A DNA stretch of 64,000 bases from Siphonodentalium dalli (Eukaryota > Mollusca > Scaphopoda > Gadilida > Siphonodentaliidae). The notes beneath the pieces were generated by a model. It made no database searches. It had not been told where the DNA came from and saw nothing but the letters and a program-made list of their open reading frames with translations. A program made the translations under genes and the position numbers. The number at the start of each line of letters is the position of its first letter. The first letter of the stretch is position 1. This document shows positions 47,046 to 60,135 of this stretch, piece by piece. The DNA lies in NCBI GenBank assembly GCA_032622095.1, contig CP136067.1:92246707-92310706 (forward strand), read 5' to 3'.

Positions 47046-48235
47046 GAATTAGCATGTATCTGAGGAGGTTTATGTTATGGTAGAGTCTATTTTTTGTTTA
47101 AATCTTTGATTTTTTGGGGGTAAATTAGCTAAAATTTTGATTATTTTTAAGTGAAAAATTTCTGAAAAATTCCCATGACTGTCAGTTTTATGGATACAGC
47201 TGCACAACATGCACCACAATATGAATTCTTCCCCAATATCAGACATGAAATGCTATAATCACGTACCAGACCAGAATTAAGAAATAAAGTAAAACTTAAC
47301 CCTACCACAAGATAGTGTTCTCAATGCTCTCAATTTTATGCTATACTAAACTCGAAATGTTGTTTATACTTAAGTGGATAGAATTCATATCATAAATTGC
47401 AATAGTTCTGCCCACGGATTATGCAATCTCATCTTCATTGTCAATTTCATCAAATGTGATGGTATCAGTCAATAGAATTTCTGTGCAACATCTTACGGGA
47501 AGAATTGTTCAAACAACTCAGGCTGCCTATCGGTCGTCCATCCATGAAATGCTACACCGGGAGTGGTTGATTTGGCAACGGTTGCAAGTCTCCACTGTTT
47601 TGTTATCATGTTGGCTCGTTTTGAGTGTAGAATTAAAGTTCTGGAAGCCGGTCTAGTTCCTAAATACCAGTAAGATTAATTATTTTGATATTGTAATTCC
47701 CAAAATAACCCAATGCGATATCGTGTATGTACACCATCCCTACTATATACCTCTGATTCATTATTGCATGTCACCAGCTCAATAAAGTGACTATTCTCTA
47801 TGTAGTTAACGATATAACACATAGAAAACCCAGTGCACAATGTATCACACACGGAGTAGCCTCTCTATCGACCTTCATATAGTAGACGGCACAATATAGG
47901 TATAATATAACGTTCCTGAATTATATTCAAGTAGGCACACAAGTACGAACAGAGCGAGGGTTGATGACTCACACCAGAGGCAGAACAATAATTATCGATA
48001 CAGTCTGAACAATGTTATTCGATATTCTAAAACACAGAACAACCCTTGTCGCGGCGACCTTTAATACCTTGGTGCTTGGGGATGTTTCGAGCAGCACTCG
48101 ACACTACGCCCATTGATCGCCTCCACTAACTGTCACTGAAAGCGCATTTAAAAGTTCGATCCAAATCTAAGTACCAATTTGCGACTTATATGAACGACAC
48201 AAGCGAATCTGATTTCTCAGCTCCAAAATACACCT
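47046..48235. other. Non-coding stretch
   Basis: No gene recognised. Confidence 0.4.
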
Positions 48236-48335
48236 ACTAATATCGGGGGGGGGGGGGGGTCTGACACAAAAGTCTGCGGTGGGTGGGTGATCGGGAACCC
48301 AGAAAAACCTGTTTTTTCCGGTGCTTGCATTTGTT
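48236..48335. repeat. Family B fragment
   Basis: A 15-base G-run, then GTGGGTGGGTGATCGGGAAC and CTGTTTTTTCCGG, as in the copies at 25885 and 62135. A weaker piece lies at 48840-48990 with its own C-run. Confidence 0.5.
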
Positions 48336-49538
48336 TTATAATTATAGATAAACACTGAGACTGTTCTATTGTCTAGTAGCCTAAATAACACTACTTTGGT
48401 ACATGCAGGAGGGTGAATATATGTTGCAATAATATGGTGCTGTAATTTGCCTTAGATTAAACCTTAGATTTAACCGAGGTCTAGCAAAAACTAGCAGACC
48501 CTTTTCGCAAAGGATTAACTGTTGCTGGTGTTCTTCCCTAGATACTCGCCTGTTCAATCTCTTATTATTGACAGCATACATATTCTCTTCCACTTTAAAT
48601 TGTATAAAACCACAAGATAGAACAATCACATTCGCAGGTAACACATAGTTTATGCGAATAAACTTTACTAGCGAGATCAGAGGTGTACCATTCAAGTGAG
48701 TCAGACCTTGAATCACAATTTCAGTTGCTAGTTAGAAAAGTAAAATATTTGTCAAGCTACATGGTTAACAGAGGAATAACTATATATGCATCAAATATTC
48801 TATCACTGAGAGATATGCATTAGTAAGGGTGATGTACAAAACCTGAAAAAAATGGGGTGGGTCCCAAATTTGTCAGAGGAAAACAATATTGTTTTTTTTG
48901 CGCGTAACGGGGTGGTGTGTCTAAAGTTGGGTGGCATTTTTATTTTCAGCCCTGTGTATGTAATTTTTTTTGCAGACCCCCCCCCCCCCCTGCATTATCT
49001 GCTTATTTCAGAATTAAATAATCCAATATGAACCTGTTTGCTCATTATAGATTATTTCCGCTAGGATGTCTGGAAATTCCATATCCGTGGACATCACACG
49101 ACTAAACCCATGGAATATATATATATATGCCACAGGGATATGATACAGTAACATTAACATAGTATATTAGCAGTTATGGAAACTGATTGCACCATTATGA
49201 CGAACGTTTGGGCTTACACGCCAACATGACGTGAGTCTGTAGATAAATACTTTCAAACAAATGTGACTCATTTCACAATCAAAAAGGAAATTATATCTAA
49301 ACAAAGGAAACGTGGAAAATGGGGAAACAACTTCGTAATTTTAACGCTGACAGATGATTTTAAATGTCGGCAATGGCTTTAATACTAAACATACATACAT
49401 ATGTATGCACGACGACATGTCCTGTGAAAGTATCATGGTACATATACTATTCATAGCCATGCACATAAATTGACAATACATACTTGAAATGTATATACAT
49501 GACAATTACACGCATCGGTAGTAACCCTAGCATCCAGA
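48336..49538. other. Non-coding with a family A fragment
   Basis: 48995-49090 has TGCATTATCTGCTTATTTCA, GAATTAAATAATCCAATATG and CGCTAGGATGTCTGG of family A. The 111-codon open frame on the - strand (48381-48716) has no recognisable motif. Confidence 0.45.
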
Positions 49539-49884
49539 CCAACATATCCTCGTCAATAGGGTCGTTATTTACCTATAATATTCACATAGGTTCATATTGG
49601 ATTATTTGATTCTGAAAAAAAAACCACATAGTGGACTTATATTCCGTTGCATGGCACGGGCCACAATGGAAACACATTTTAAAGAGCCTACATCGGGTAA
49701 ATCGTGAGTTGTTTTATTGTCCGCCCATATTCAACATATAATACGTCAATATGAATCGATAATGGCACTAAAACTCCCATGTTCAGTTCGTTCTGGACTC
49801 AAAATGAGGTGACTATATGCCGATTCTGAACTTAAAATAAACAGTATAAGCCCATAACGTGTGAGATTTTCGGGAGAACAGGCT
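49539..49884. mobile_element. MITE family A copy (inverted)
   Basis: Starts CCAACATATCCTCGTCAATA and ends GATTTTCGGGAGAACAGGCTG; 346 bp. Confidence 0.75.
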
Positions 49885-49935
49885 GTTCATATGTATGACC
49901 AGGCAACAAAGTCAAAATATTGCGGAATCAATATA

Positions 49936-50278
49936 CCAACATATCCTCGCGAAAATACGCACATAATTGACATATAAAGTGAAATAGGTACATAATGGGA
50001 TTATGTTATTCCATAATAAGCAGCTAATGGAGTCATGTACGTTATTTCGTTTTATGGCGCGGGCCACAGTGAAAACACATGTTAAAGAGCGTACACACGA
50101 GAAGTCGTGCATTGGATTAGTCTCGCCTCATTGTAAGTCGATAATGTGACTAAAATGTTCTAATATTCAGCACAGTATCGATTCAAAATGAGGAGATTCT
50201 CAGCAGATTATCAACCTAAAACAAGTTCTACATGTATTGTAAGCAGATAATGTACGGATTTTCGTGAGAAAAAGCTGA
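49936..50278. mobile_element. MITE family A copy (inverted), adjacent to previous
   Basis: Starts CCAACATATCCTCGCGAAAA and ends TTTTCGTGAGAAAAAGCTG; 343 bp. Only ~50 bases separate it from the preceding copy of the same orientation. Confidence 0.75.
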
Positions 50279-51019
50279 ATATAGACGTAGCTATAAATAA
50301 ACATAGCGGTCAGAATCGGTATCTCTGGTTTAAATTAGGTTTTATTCTAGACCTGGATTTACACCAGTTTAAACTAGGTTTTAGTAGGAGTAAAACTTGG
50401 TTTTACTATAATAAAACTAGGTTTTACGGGAGTAAAACTAGGTTTTTAGTGAAGTTAACTGTTAAACCCAGTTTTGTGATAAACGCAGTTTTAGTTTTTG
50501 GAATTCGATCTTAATTAAAACTAGGTTTTATTGGCGTGATAAAGTTATGATAATATCGCTAATTGTTTGTAGTGAATTTCCGATATAATTATCAGGAGAC
50601 AATTAGCTGTATCTGATTTATCGTACCATACGTCTCGTCTCGAAACATATCTTCAGATATTTGAAGTAAAACCACCCTACCCCATGTCTCACTAAAACCT
50701 AGTTTGGTGGGTTTTTATTATTCGGTCGATTGTTTTCGCTCAGTATTGATGTTGTTTCTTCGCGTATATGTGAGTGATTCTATTGAATTGTGGGAGGCGT
50801 TTATGCTCTGGGCGTTTGTCACTCAATTTTCCTGTCCAGTGATGGATGCGTTCTTGCTCTATTGCTTTTTTGAGATCCGCTCGTTCGAGGTCGCTATGGC
50901 GACAGAGACCACGGAGGGATCGGACTGATCCGTTTGACACCAACATGACTTTTGGAACTTACTCCGTATTCCTTATTCCGGTAGTCCGCCGAAATACTCA
51001 GTAGAAAAATCCCCAGCCC

Positions 51020-51870
51020 TCACCCTGAGGGTGGTGAACATTGAGTATGGACCATTTTCGAGAACGGTAAGGATTTCGGCCAATTTGATGGCATGGTGGG
51101 TGGCCCACCCAAAATATCCCATAGAAACACCTCACCCCTCAACCTGGGGTACCACCCCAAAAATGGGGTATGGACCACTTTATTCCTTATTCGCAAAAAT
51201 GTCTCTTTCAGTCACTTTGACAGCATGGGTGGGTGGCCCGCCCCAAATAATCCATAGAAACACCCGCCCCTCACCCCTGGTGTACCACACAATGGGTGAA
51301 CATGGGGTATGGACCATTATAATAACGGTAAGTATTTTGGCCAATTGTAGGGCATGTGTGTGTGGCCCGCCCCAAATGCCCCACTAGAAACACTCCAATC
51401 CCTTAAACCGGGGTTCATACCCAATTTTACACACTCAATGTTATACCCCCGGGGTGAGGGTGGGGGTGGTGTTGTTTATATGGGATATTTGTAAGTGGGT
51501 CACCCACCCATGACGTCAAATTGGTCGAAATCCTTACCTTTCTAGATAATGGTACATACCCATTTCCACCCCTGGGTGGTATCCCGGGTGAGGGGTGTGG
51601 GTGTATCTATGGGGTATAAATTTGGGCCACTCCTGTCGTCAAATTGGCCTAAATCCTTGCAGTTCTAGAAAATGGTCCATACCAGATTTCACCCAATCGG
51701 TTTGGTGAGTGATGGATGGGGTGTTGCCATGGTCATTTTAACTAGGGTGGTACCACAATGGTAAGGGTGAGGAGTGGGGGTATTTATAGGGGTTATTTGA
51801 GGTGGGCCGCACACCCATGCCGTCAAATTAACCGAAAGAGATATTTTTTTTGCGAATAAGGAATGGGGAA
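51020..51870. repeat. Inverted array of ~130-bp units
   Basis: Units with GGTAAGGATTTCGGCCAATT, GATGGCATGGTGGGTGGCCC, ATAGAAACACC and CTCACCCCTCAACCTGGGGT run rightwards to ~51420. They then appear as reverse complements to 51870 (GACGTCAAATTGGTCGAAAT). The same units recur outside the element at 52590-52830. Confidence 0.7.
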
Positions 51871-51984
51871 TAAGTTTCAAAAATAATTATATACTAACTA
51901 ACCGGTACATAACAGTGCATTAACTCGTCGTGACTTCACAAAGCGCTCGGGTTATTTGCCTGATTATGAGATTAGATAGCCATA

Positions 51985-52014
51985 GCAGACAGACAGACAG
52001 ACAGACAGACAGAC
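51985..52014. repeat. (CAGA)n microsatellite
   Basis: Seven tandem CAGA units. Confidence 0.9.
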
Positions 52015-52589
52015 CACACCTCCTACACTTGCAATTGAACAATTACGTCCCACATGTAACGCAATCGGCCAATTCCATGAGGTCCCCGCGGTCGAGTAAA
52101 ACTTGGTTTTACTAATAAACCCAGTTTAAACTGATAGGTTAAACTAGGTCTAACTGGATATGCCGATTCTGACCAGCATGTTGATACACGTAATAACTCC
52201 AGCAATGTGTAATGTGCCATACATCGAGAACACTTATGAAGGAATCTGAGATATTGAGTATAGAATCACAGTTCATTCATTTTACAAATATAAGGGTTCC
52301 AACCATAAGACACAAGTGAAACCTATGACAACATCACACACTGGCTTGCGTATATAAGTGAATTGATATGCATGGTTACAAATTAATAGTTCAGATACAT
52401 ATACTACCAATAGGATATATTAGTATATAAACATTCCATATGCATGGTCGTCACGAACATTCTGACTAAATAATTACTATACATATTTGAAAGATATAGT
52501 GGCCGATGTATTCTTTACATATTGTGCATTCTTAGGAGAACTCGGAGGCTTACTTTGCAGCCTTTTCTCGTGAAACAGATCTCGTTGTG

Positions 52590-52830
52590 TACCTACAATA
52601 TGAAATACCCCACCCCTCAACCTGATGTACCACCCGAGGAGGTATGGACCATTGTATTCCTTATTCGCAAAAGTGTCTCTTTCGGTTAATTTGAGAGCAT
52701 GTGTGGGTGGCCCGCCCCAAATATTCCATAGAAACACCGGCCCCTCACCCGGGGGTACCACCCGAGGGGGTGACAATGGGGTTTGAACCATTAAGAGAAC
52801 GGTAAGGAATTTGGAAAATTCCGGGAAAAT
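52590..52830. repeat. Second copy of the ~130-bp unit
   Basis: CACCCCTCAACCTGATGTAC, GGTATGGACCATTGTATTCC, TTATTCGCAAAAGTGTCTCT and CATAGAAACACCGGCCCCTC match units at 51130-51300. It is followed by a family A scrap (52925-52985). Confidence 0.65.
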
Positions 52831-52989
52831 TGCCACCTATATAATTTTGTTGAAAGACATTGCAATAGCATGTTCAAAAATGCATGATAAAATTTCAAAT
52901 TCACAGCTTTATATGAAATTCCAATATATACTCGCGAAAATACGCACATAATCGACCTATAAGGTGAAATAGGTACATCATATACGCTG

Positions 52990-53740
52990 GGATTTGCAAC
53001 AAGACATGAATGTTCATCCTGATTACAGTAGATTTGCAAACAACTAATACAGCCAGTATTTACAAATATATGTTTTTGAATGTTTGATGCACACAATTAC
53101 ATTTCCTGGATAAGTTCTGATTATCAGAACACCTCGAAAAACGACAACTTTAGAACAAATAACGGTTATTTGGTCTTAACAGCATCAGTTTGCCCTAACG
53201 TCATCATAGCACATTAGCAGGTCCACTTGGCCACGGATGCATACGCGCACCAGGGAATAATTATCCAATTTGTGTAATCATATGTGTATTTAAAAAACTA
53301 TGACTATTAATTTTGACCAAAACAAAATGCGAAATCATTACATATTACATAAACGTCAAAAATCATATTGTGTGGACAAGGGTATTAAACAATGCTGATT
53401 TAGATTATGTTTGCCGTATACAATATCCAGTTAAAATTTCTATACTAAGTACTGATTTGCCAATAGTTCACATATATATAAACTGTTCAGAAAATAAGTT
53501 GACCAAAGGTACGCCCATAGGTCGTTTGTTGAACTTATTATCTAAACATTTCCCTCAATATACAAGACTCCCTCCATACTGTTATGTGACTGTCGTCTAC
53601 TAATATATTTCCTGCACACTCCTGCGAATCAATAGTAGATCATTCTGATGTACAACTTTTAACTTACTGGGAGAATACATCTAGGATATAGAGGATACAC
53701 ATTGCGCGGTAAGTATAAGTTCGGGAATTTCATCCAGGTA
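52990..53740. other. Non-coding stretch
   Basis: The 96-codon open frame at 53313-53603 (+) has mixed composition but no motif, start context or neighbour that supports it. Confidence 0.4.
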
Positions 53741-53742
53741 TA

Positions 53743-56697
53743 CATGTATTTAACCTATATATCCCATTGATACTATTGTAACCTACGCTTAAGATAACTG
53801 ATACGGTCGATACAGACAAGATGATTTAACCTATATATCCCATTGATAAACATGTAACCCACGCTTAAGATAACTGAACTTAAGGTCACTGATACGATCG
53901 ATAGAGACCAGATGATTTAACCTATAATATATCCCATTGATACATATGTAACCTGCGCTTAAGATAACTGAACTTAAGATAACTGATACGGTCGATACAG
54001 GCCAGATGATTTAACCTATATATCCCATTGATGCACATGTAACCTACGATCAAGATCACTGATACGGTCGATACAGGCCAGATGACATCCAGGTATATTT
54101 ATCCTGTATATCCCATTGGTACACATGTAACCTACGATCAAGATCACTGATACGGTCGATATAGGCCAGATGATTTAACCTATATGTCCCATTGATACAC
54201 ATGTTACATACGCTTAAGGTCACTGACACGGTCGATACAGGCCAGATGATTTAACCTATAATATATCCCATTGATACACATGTAACCTAAGCGTAATGTC
54301 ACTGATACGGTCGATATAGACCAGATGATTAAACCTATAATATATCCCATTGATACACATGTAACATACGCTTAAGGTTACTGATACGGTCGATACAGGC
54401 CAGATGATTTAACCTATAATATATCCCATTGATACACATGTAACCTAAGCGTAATGTCACTGATACGGTCGATACAGACCAGATGATTAAACCTATGATA
54501 TATCCCATTGATACACATGTAACATACGCTTAAGGTTACTGATACGGCCGATACAGACCATATGATTTAACCTAAATATCACATTGATACACATGTAACC
54601 TACGCTTAAGATCACTGATACGATCGATACAGGCCAGATGATTTAACCTAAATATCACATTGATGCACATGTAACCTACGCTTAACGTCACTGATACGGT
54701 CGATAGAGACCAGATGATTTAACCTATATATCCCATTGATACACATGTAACCTTCGCTTAAGATCACTGACACGGTCGATACAGGCCAGATGATTTAACC
54801 TATAATATATCGCATTGATACACATGTAACCTACGCCTAAGATCACTGATACGGTCGATAGAGACCAGATGATTTAACCTGAATATCCCATTGATACACA
54901 TGTAACCTACGCTTAAGATCACTGATATGGTCGATACTGGCCAGATGATTTAACCTATAATATATCCCAATGATACACATGTAACCTGCGCTTAAGATCG
55001 CTGAACTTAAGATCACTGATACGGTCGATACAGGCCAGATGATTTAACCTATAATATATCCCATTGATACACATGTAACCTACGCTTACGATCACTGATA
55101 CGGTCGATTCAGGCCAGATGATTAAACCTATAATATATCCCATTGATACACATGTAACATACGCTTAAGGTTACTGATACGGTCGATACAGGCCAGATGA
55201 TTTAACCTATAATATATCCCATTGATACACATGTAACCTAAGCGTAATGTCACTGATACGGTCGATACAGACCAGATGATTAAACCTATAATATATCCCA
55301 TTGATACACATGTAACATACGCTTAAGGTTACTGATACGGTCGATACAGACCATATGATTTAACCTAAATATCACATTGATACACATGTAACCTACGCTT
55401 AAGATCACTGATACGATCGATACAGGCCAGATGATTTAACCTAAATATCACATTGATGCACATGTAACCTACGCTTAACGTCACTGATACGGTCGATAGA
55501 GACCAGATGATTTAACCTATATATCCCATTGATACACATGTAACCTTCGCTTAAGATCACTGACACGGTCGATACAGGCCAGATGATTTAACCTATAATA
55601 TATCGCATTGATACACATGTAACCTACGCCTAAGATCACTGATACGGTCGATAGAGACCAGATGATTTAACCTGAATATCCCATTGATACACATGTAACC
55701 TACGCTTAAGATCACTGATATGGTCGATACTGGCCAGATGATTTAACCTATAATATATCCCAATGATACACATGTAACCTGCGCTTAAGATCGATGAACT
55801 TAAGATCACTGACACGGTCGATACAGGCCAGATGATTTAACCTATATATCGCATTGATACACATGTAACCTACGCTTACGATCACTGATACGGTCGATAC
55901 AGGCCAGATCATTAAACCTATAATATATCCCATTGATATACATGTAACATACGATTAAGGTCACTGATACGGTCGATACAGACCAGATGATTTAACCTAT
56001 AATATATGCCAATGATACACATGTAACCTGCGCTTAAGATCACTGATACGGTCGATACAGGCCAGATGATTTAACCTATATATCCCATTAATACACATGT
56101 AACCTACACTTAAGATAACTGATAAGGTCGATACAGACCAGATGATTTAACTTATATATCACATTGATACACATGTAACCTACGCTTAAGATCACTGATA
56201 CGGTCGATAGTGACCAGATCAGTTAACCTATAATATATCCCAATGATACACATGTAACCTACGCTTAAGATCACTGATACGGTCGATACAGGCCAGATGA
56301 TTTAACCTATATATCCCATTAATACACATGTAACCTACACTTAAGATAACTGATAAGGTCGATACAGACCAGATGATTTAACCTATATATCCCATTGATA
56401 CACATGTAACCTACGCTTAAGATCACTGATACGGTCGATAGTGACCAGATCAGTTAACCTATAATATATCCCAATGATACACATGTAACCTACGCTTAAG
56501 ATCACTGATACGGTCGATACAGGCCAGATGATTTAACCTATAAAATATCCCATCGATACACATGTAACCTACTCTTAAGATCACTGATACGGTCGATACA
56601 TGCCAGATGATTTAACCTATATATCCCATTGATACACGTGTAACCTACGCTTAAGATCACTGATACGGTCGATACTGGCCAGGTGATTTAACCTATA
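53743..56697. repeat. 76/79-bp satellite array with 793-bp higher-order duplication
   Basis: Unit GATTTAACCTATATATCCCA, TTGATACACATGTAACCTAC, GCTTAAGATCACTGATACGG, TCGATACAGGCCAGAT (76 bp), or 79 bp when ATATATCC reads ATAATATATCC. The segment 54361-55153 is repeated as 55154-55946, ten units, with matching variants (for example CTAAGCGTAATGTCAC and GCTTAAGATCGCTGAACTTA). Variants of 3 bp and the inserted GAACTTAAG word allow the block to be tracked. Confidence 0.95.
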
Positions 56698-58735
56698 ATA
56701 ATCTGACGCTTTGTGTGACCCACATTATGTGTGTAAAGGGGGATGCCCAATAGCAGAAGAGTCCACATATAGAGGTGCCATGTCTTGCCCACCGGAAGCT
56801 GACATAAGCTAATGATAGGCAGAGCACTCTGCTGTAACGGCAGTTTATGTTATACAGTCACAAAGATTTGGAACAGAACAGATAGCAGAAACCCATAGAA
56901 CACACACAAATTCTGTGTTATGATTTATGTTTCATGATAACAATTGATTAAGGCTTTGTATGACCCACATGCGTAATATAAGGTAAGTGAGAAAGCCCCA
57001 TACATATTATCTGGTATATCGGGTACCGAGCACCTAATATATATCTTATCTAAATTAAAGGTATACACGCGTTTATAGATATGTTATCCATTCCCCCCTA
57101 ATGTTATTGTTGCTGTCCCGTAGGTAAAGTCGAAATCAAGTTAATATGCGCAGATAGGATATGTGTAAATTTGCATGATAGATCAGCGCAACAGCTGCTG
57201 GATACCAAATTCCAAGCGGATTGAATGCAACCGTTCAAATTATACGTTTATGTTTATTTTATTATGGGATTTATTATGCCAGGATTATTTATTTATGTGT
57301 CTCTGATATTTTAATATGGGATTTATTATGTAAGGATTCACACACTATCATAAAAGGTTATATTGTTGGTGCGAATTTGGGAGGTGTCGTTGTTAATGCG
57401 ACACTGATACGTGGGAGAATATAAAATGTCACATACAATAGTACCGAATTATAGGTACGCGTATTTGTAGTCAAAGTGGTGTGAAACACTCCGGCAGGGC
57501 GATAAAGCAGTTATTTATCACGAATATTAATCACAATTGACAACACAATTGACAGCCACACCTACATATCAATTAAATGCAACGACTCTCGATGGCGAAA
57601 TCATTTGTGTTATTTTATCGCCGATATTTGCGTCCCGAATCGAGATGTAAATATTTACAATTGTGAGCAGTTCAGACGATGCTTTCCATGGAGTGGTGTG
57701 GTCGATTTCTTTGAAATTTTCGGCGATGTTAGTTGAATGTTACATTCCCCATGTTGACGTAGCGGTTTATAGCTGTTTGCATAAACTCAAAGTATCATGT
57801 CAGTATGAGATTGGGGTGTTTTAAAAATAGGCTTATGGATATATAAGGTGTTAGCAGGGTGACACGACATATCCGATGTGTTCCCCTTATGTTTAGCGTG
57901 ATAACCCCGCATTGACCATTTTGTAGGTCAAAGTAAGGTCATGGCCACGACCCGTCTCGTCCAAACATTACCCGGACATAAATACCCCTAGGTATCAATT
58001 TATGCCGATATTTTGTCGAAGGGCGCGATATGGATTTGATATGACCATTATGTGGTCAAGGTAAGGTCGGGGTCATGATTGGATTGGTCGAAAAATGTTC
58101 CCTAAACAAAAATACCCCCAGGTATCAAGTTTCGTAGCGACTCGTCGAAAGGCGTAATATGACATCGAAATGACTATTTTGAAGGTCAAGGTATGGTCGG
58201 GGTCACGTTATGACCCGTCGTAAACACTTCGCGGGTAATTCACCCTTAGGTATAATTTTAGAAACTTGTACATCAGCTATCCCGGATATTGTTAACAAAC
58301 AAACATATATACAGACAGACGCCCCAAAAATTATATATGTATATTCGAAGATGATACAGCAGACAACCAGACAAACAGACAGACATAAACATGTTATAAC
58401 TTACTCATTAGTATTCTAGCATGCAGTATCAGGAAGGGGCTTAGTTTCATTGGAAGATATTTTATAAACACGAATAATGTGGCAAGAGAACGGGGAGAAT
58501 GTCGGCTGAGAATATTAAAGAAAAGGCTGGTGTTTTATGGTCAGTGTCCCAATTTTGTGCAGACAAATTGTTCCTCGTTCTCTTGACATAACTTTTGCAG
58601 TGGAGAGTAGGATTCTGGAGCGGTTTAATGTAATTTTAAAAAGGTTTTGGAACGTACCCCCTAAAGTTAATTTATTTATGCCAAAGGTGTAATTTGGAAT
58701 TTTATATTTATATAAATAGGTTGATGTTTTGGACC
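56698..58735. other. 2-kb non-satellite segment interrupting the array
   Basis: The satellite stops at 56697 and resumes at 58735. The segment starts CTGACGCTTTGTGTGACCCA and TAAAGGGGGATGCCC. A near-copy of that block (CTTTGTGTGACCCACAGATG, AAAGGGGGGATGCCC) sits inside the resumed array at 58916-58955. It contains the ~125-bp repeats below and family D (58545-58655). No gene is recognised. Confidence 0.6.
57885..58262. repeat. ~125-bp tandem repeat (3 units) with AGGTCA half-sites
   Basis: Three units starting near 57900, 58025 and 58145, each with TGACCATTTTGTAGGTCAAA-like text, GTAAGGTC, GGGGTCATG/GGTCATGGCC, and ATACCCCTAGGTATCAATTT. It is followed by AACAAACATATATACAGACA and a PACAGACAG-like (CAGA) tail at 58305-58385, as in several mollusc interspersed repeats. 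Confidence 0.7.
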
Positions 58736-60131
58736 AGATGAGTTAACCTATAATATATCCCAATGATACACATGTAACCTACGCTTAAGATCACTGATAC
58801 GGTCGATACAGGCCAGATGATTTAATCTATAAAATATCCCATCGATACACATGTAACCTACGCTTAAGATCACTGATACGGTCGATACATGCCAGATGAT
58901 TTAACCTATATATCTTTGTGTGACCCACAGATGCGAGTAAAGGGGGGATGCCCTAACATACATGTACGCTTAAGATCACTGATACGGTCGATAGAGACCA
59001 GATTATTTAACCTATAATATATCCCATTAATACACATGTAACCTGCCCATAAGATCACTTATAAGGTCGATACAGACCAGATGATTTAACCTATATATCC
59101 CATTGATACACATGTAACCTACACATAAGGTAACTGATACGGTCGCTACAGGACAGATGATTTAACCTATATATCCCATTGATACACATGTAACCTACGC
59201 TTAAGATCACTGACACGGTCGATACAGACCAGATTATATAACCTATATATCCCATTAATACACATGTAACCTACGCTTCAGATCAGCGATAAGGTCGATA
59301 CAGACCAGATTATTTAACCTCTATATCCCATTGATACACATGTAACCTACGCTTAAGATCACTGACACGGTCGATACAGACCAGATGATATAACCTATAT
59401 ATCCCATTGATACACATGTAACCTCCGCTTAACGTCACTGTTACGGTCGATACAGGCCATATGATTTAAGTTAACCTATAATATATCCCAGTGATACATA
59501 TGTAACCTACGCTTAAGATCACTGACACTGTCGATACAGGCCAGATGATTTAACCTACATATCCCATTAATACACATGCAACCTACGCTTAAGGTCACTG
59601 ATACGGTCGATACAATCATGCTAAATGATTTAACCTATATATCCCATTGATACACATGTAAACTAGCTTTAAGATAACTGATACGGTCGATACAGGCCAG
59701 ATGATTTAACCTATATATCCCATTAATACACATGTAACCTACACATAAGGTCACTGATAAGGTCGATACAGACCAGATGATTTAACCTATATATCCCATC
59801 GATACACATGTAATCTACACATAAGGTCACTGATACGGTCGACACAGGCCAGATGATTTAACCTATATATCACATTGATACACATGTAACCTACACATAA
59901 GGTCACTGATACGGTCGATACAGGCCAGATGATTTAACCTATAATATATCCCATTGATACACATGTAACCTACTCTTAAGATCACTGATACTGTCGATAC
60001 AGGCCAGATGATTTAACCTACATATCCCAGTAATACACATGCAACCTACGCTTAAGGTCACTGATACGATCGATACAATCATGCCAAATGATTTAACCTA
60101 TATATCCCATTGATACACATGTAACCTACTC
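58735..60131. repeat. 76/79-bp satellite, second segment
   Basis: Same unit as 53743-56697, same orientation. More diverged (ACACATAAGGTCACTGATAA variants, CAATCATGCCAAATG variants). It ends at CCTACTCTTAA, where the TTAA is the junction of the next element. Confidence 0.93.
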
Positions 60132-60135
60132 TTAA

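Larger units (their letters stand above)
50308..52174. mobile_element. 1.87-kb element with GGTCAGAATCGG inverted ends
   Basis: Left end GGTCAGAATCGGTATC, right end GATATGCCGATTCTGACC (inverted). Subterminal repeats of ACTAGGTTTTA/TAAAACTAGGTTTTA type occur at 50325-50530 and near 52098-52150. AGC abuts both ends, a possible 3-bp target duplication as in PIF/Harbinger-like elements. The interior holds an inverted minisatellite-like array (51020-51870) and a GC-richer block (50700-50950). No transposase is recognised. Confidence 0.6.

Noticed and set aside
53313-53603. 96-codon open frame (+)
   Set aside because: Mixed composition but no recognisable domain, splice signal or neighbour to support it.
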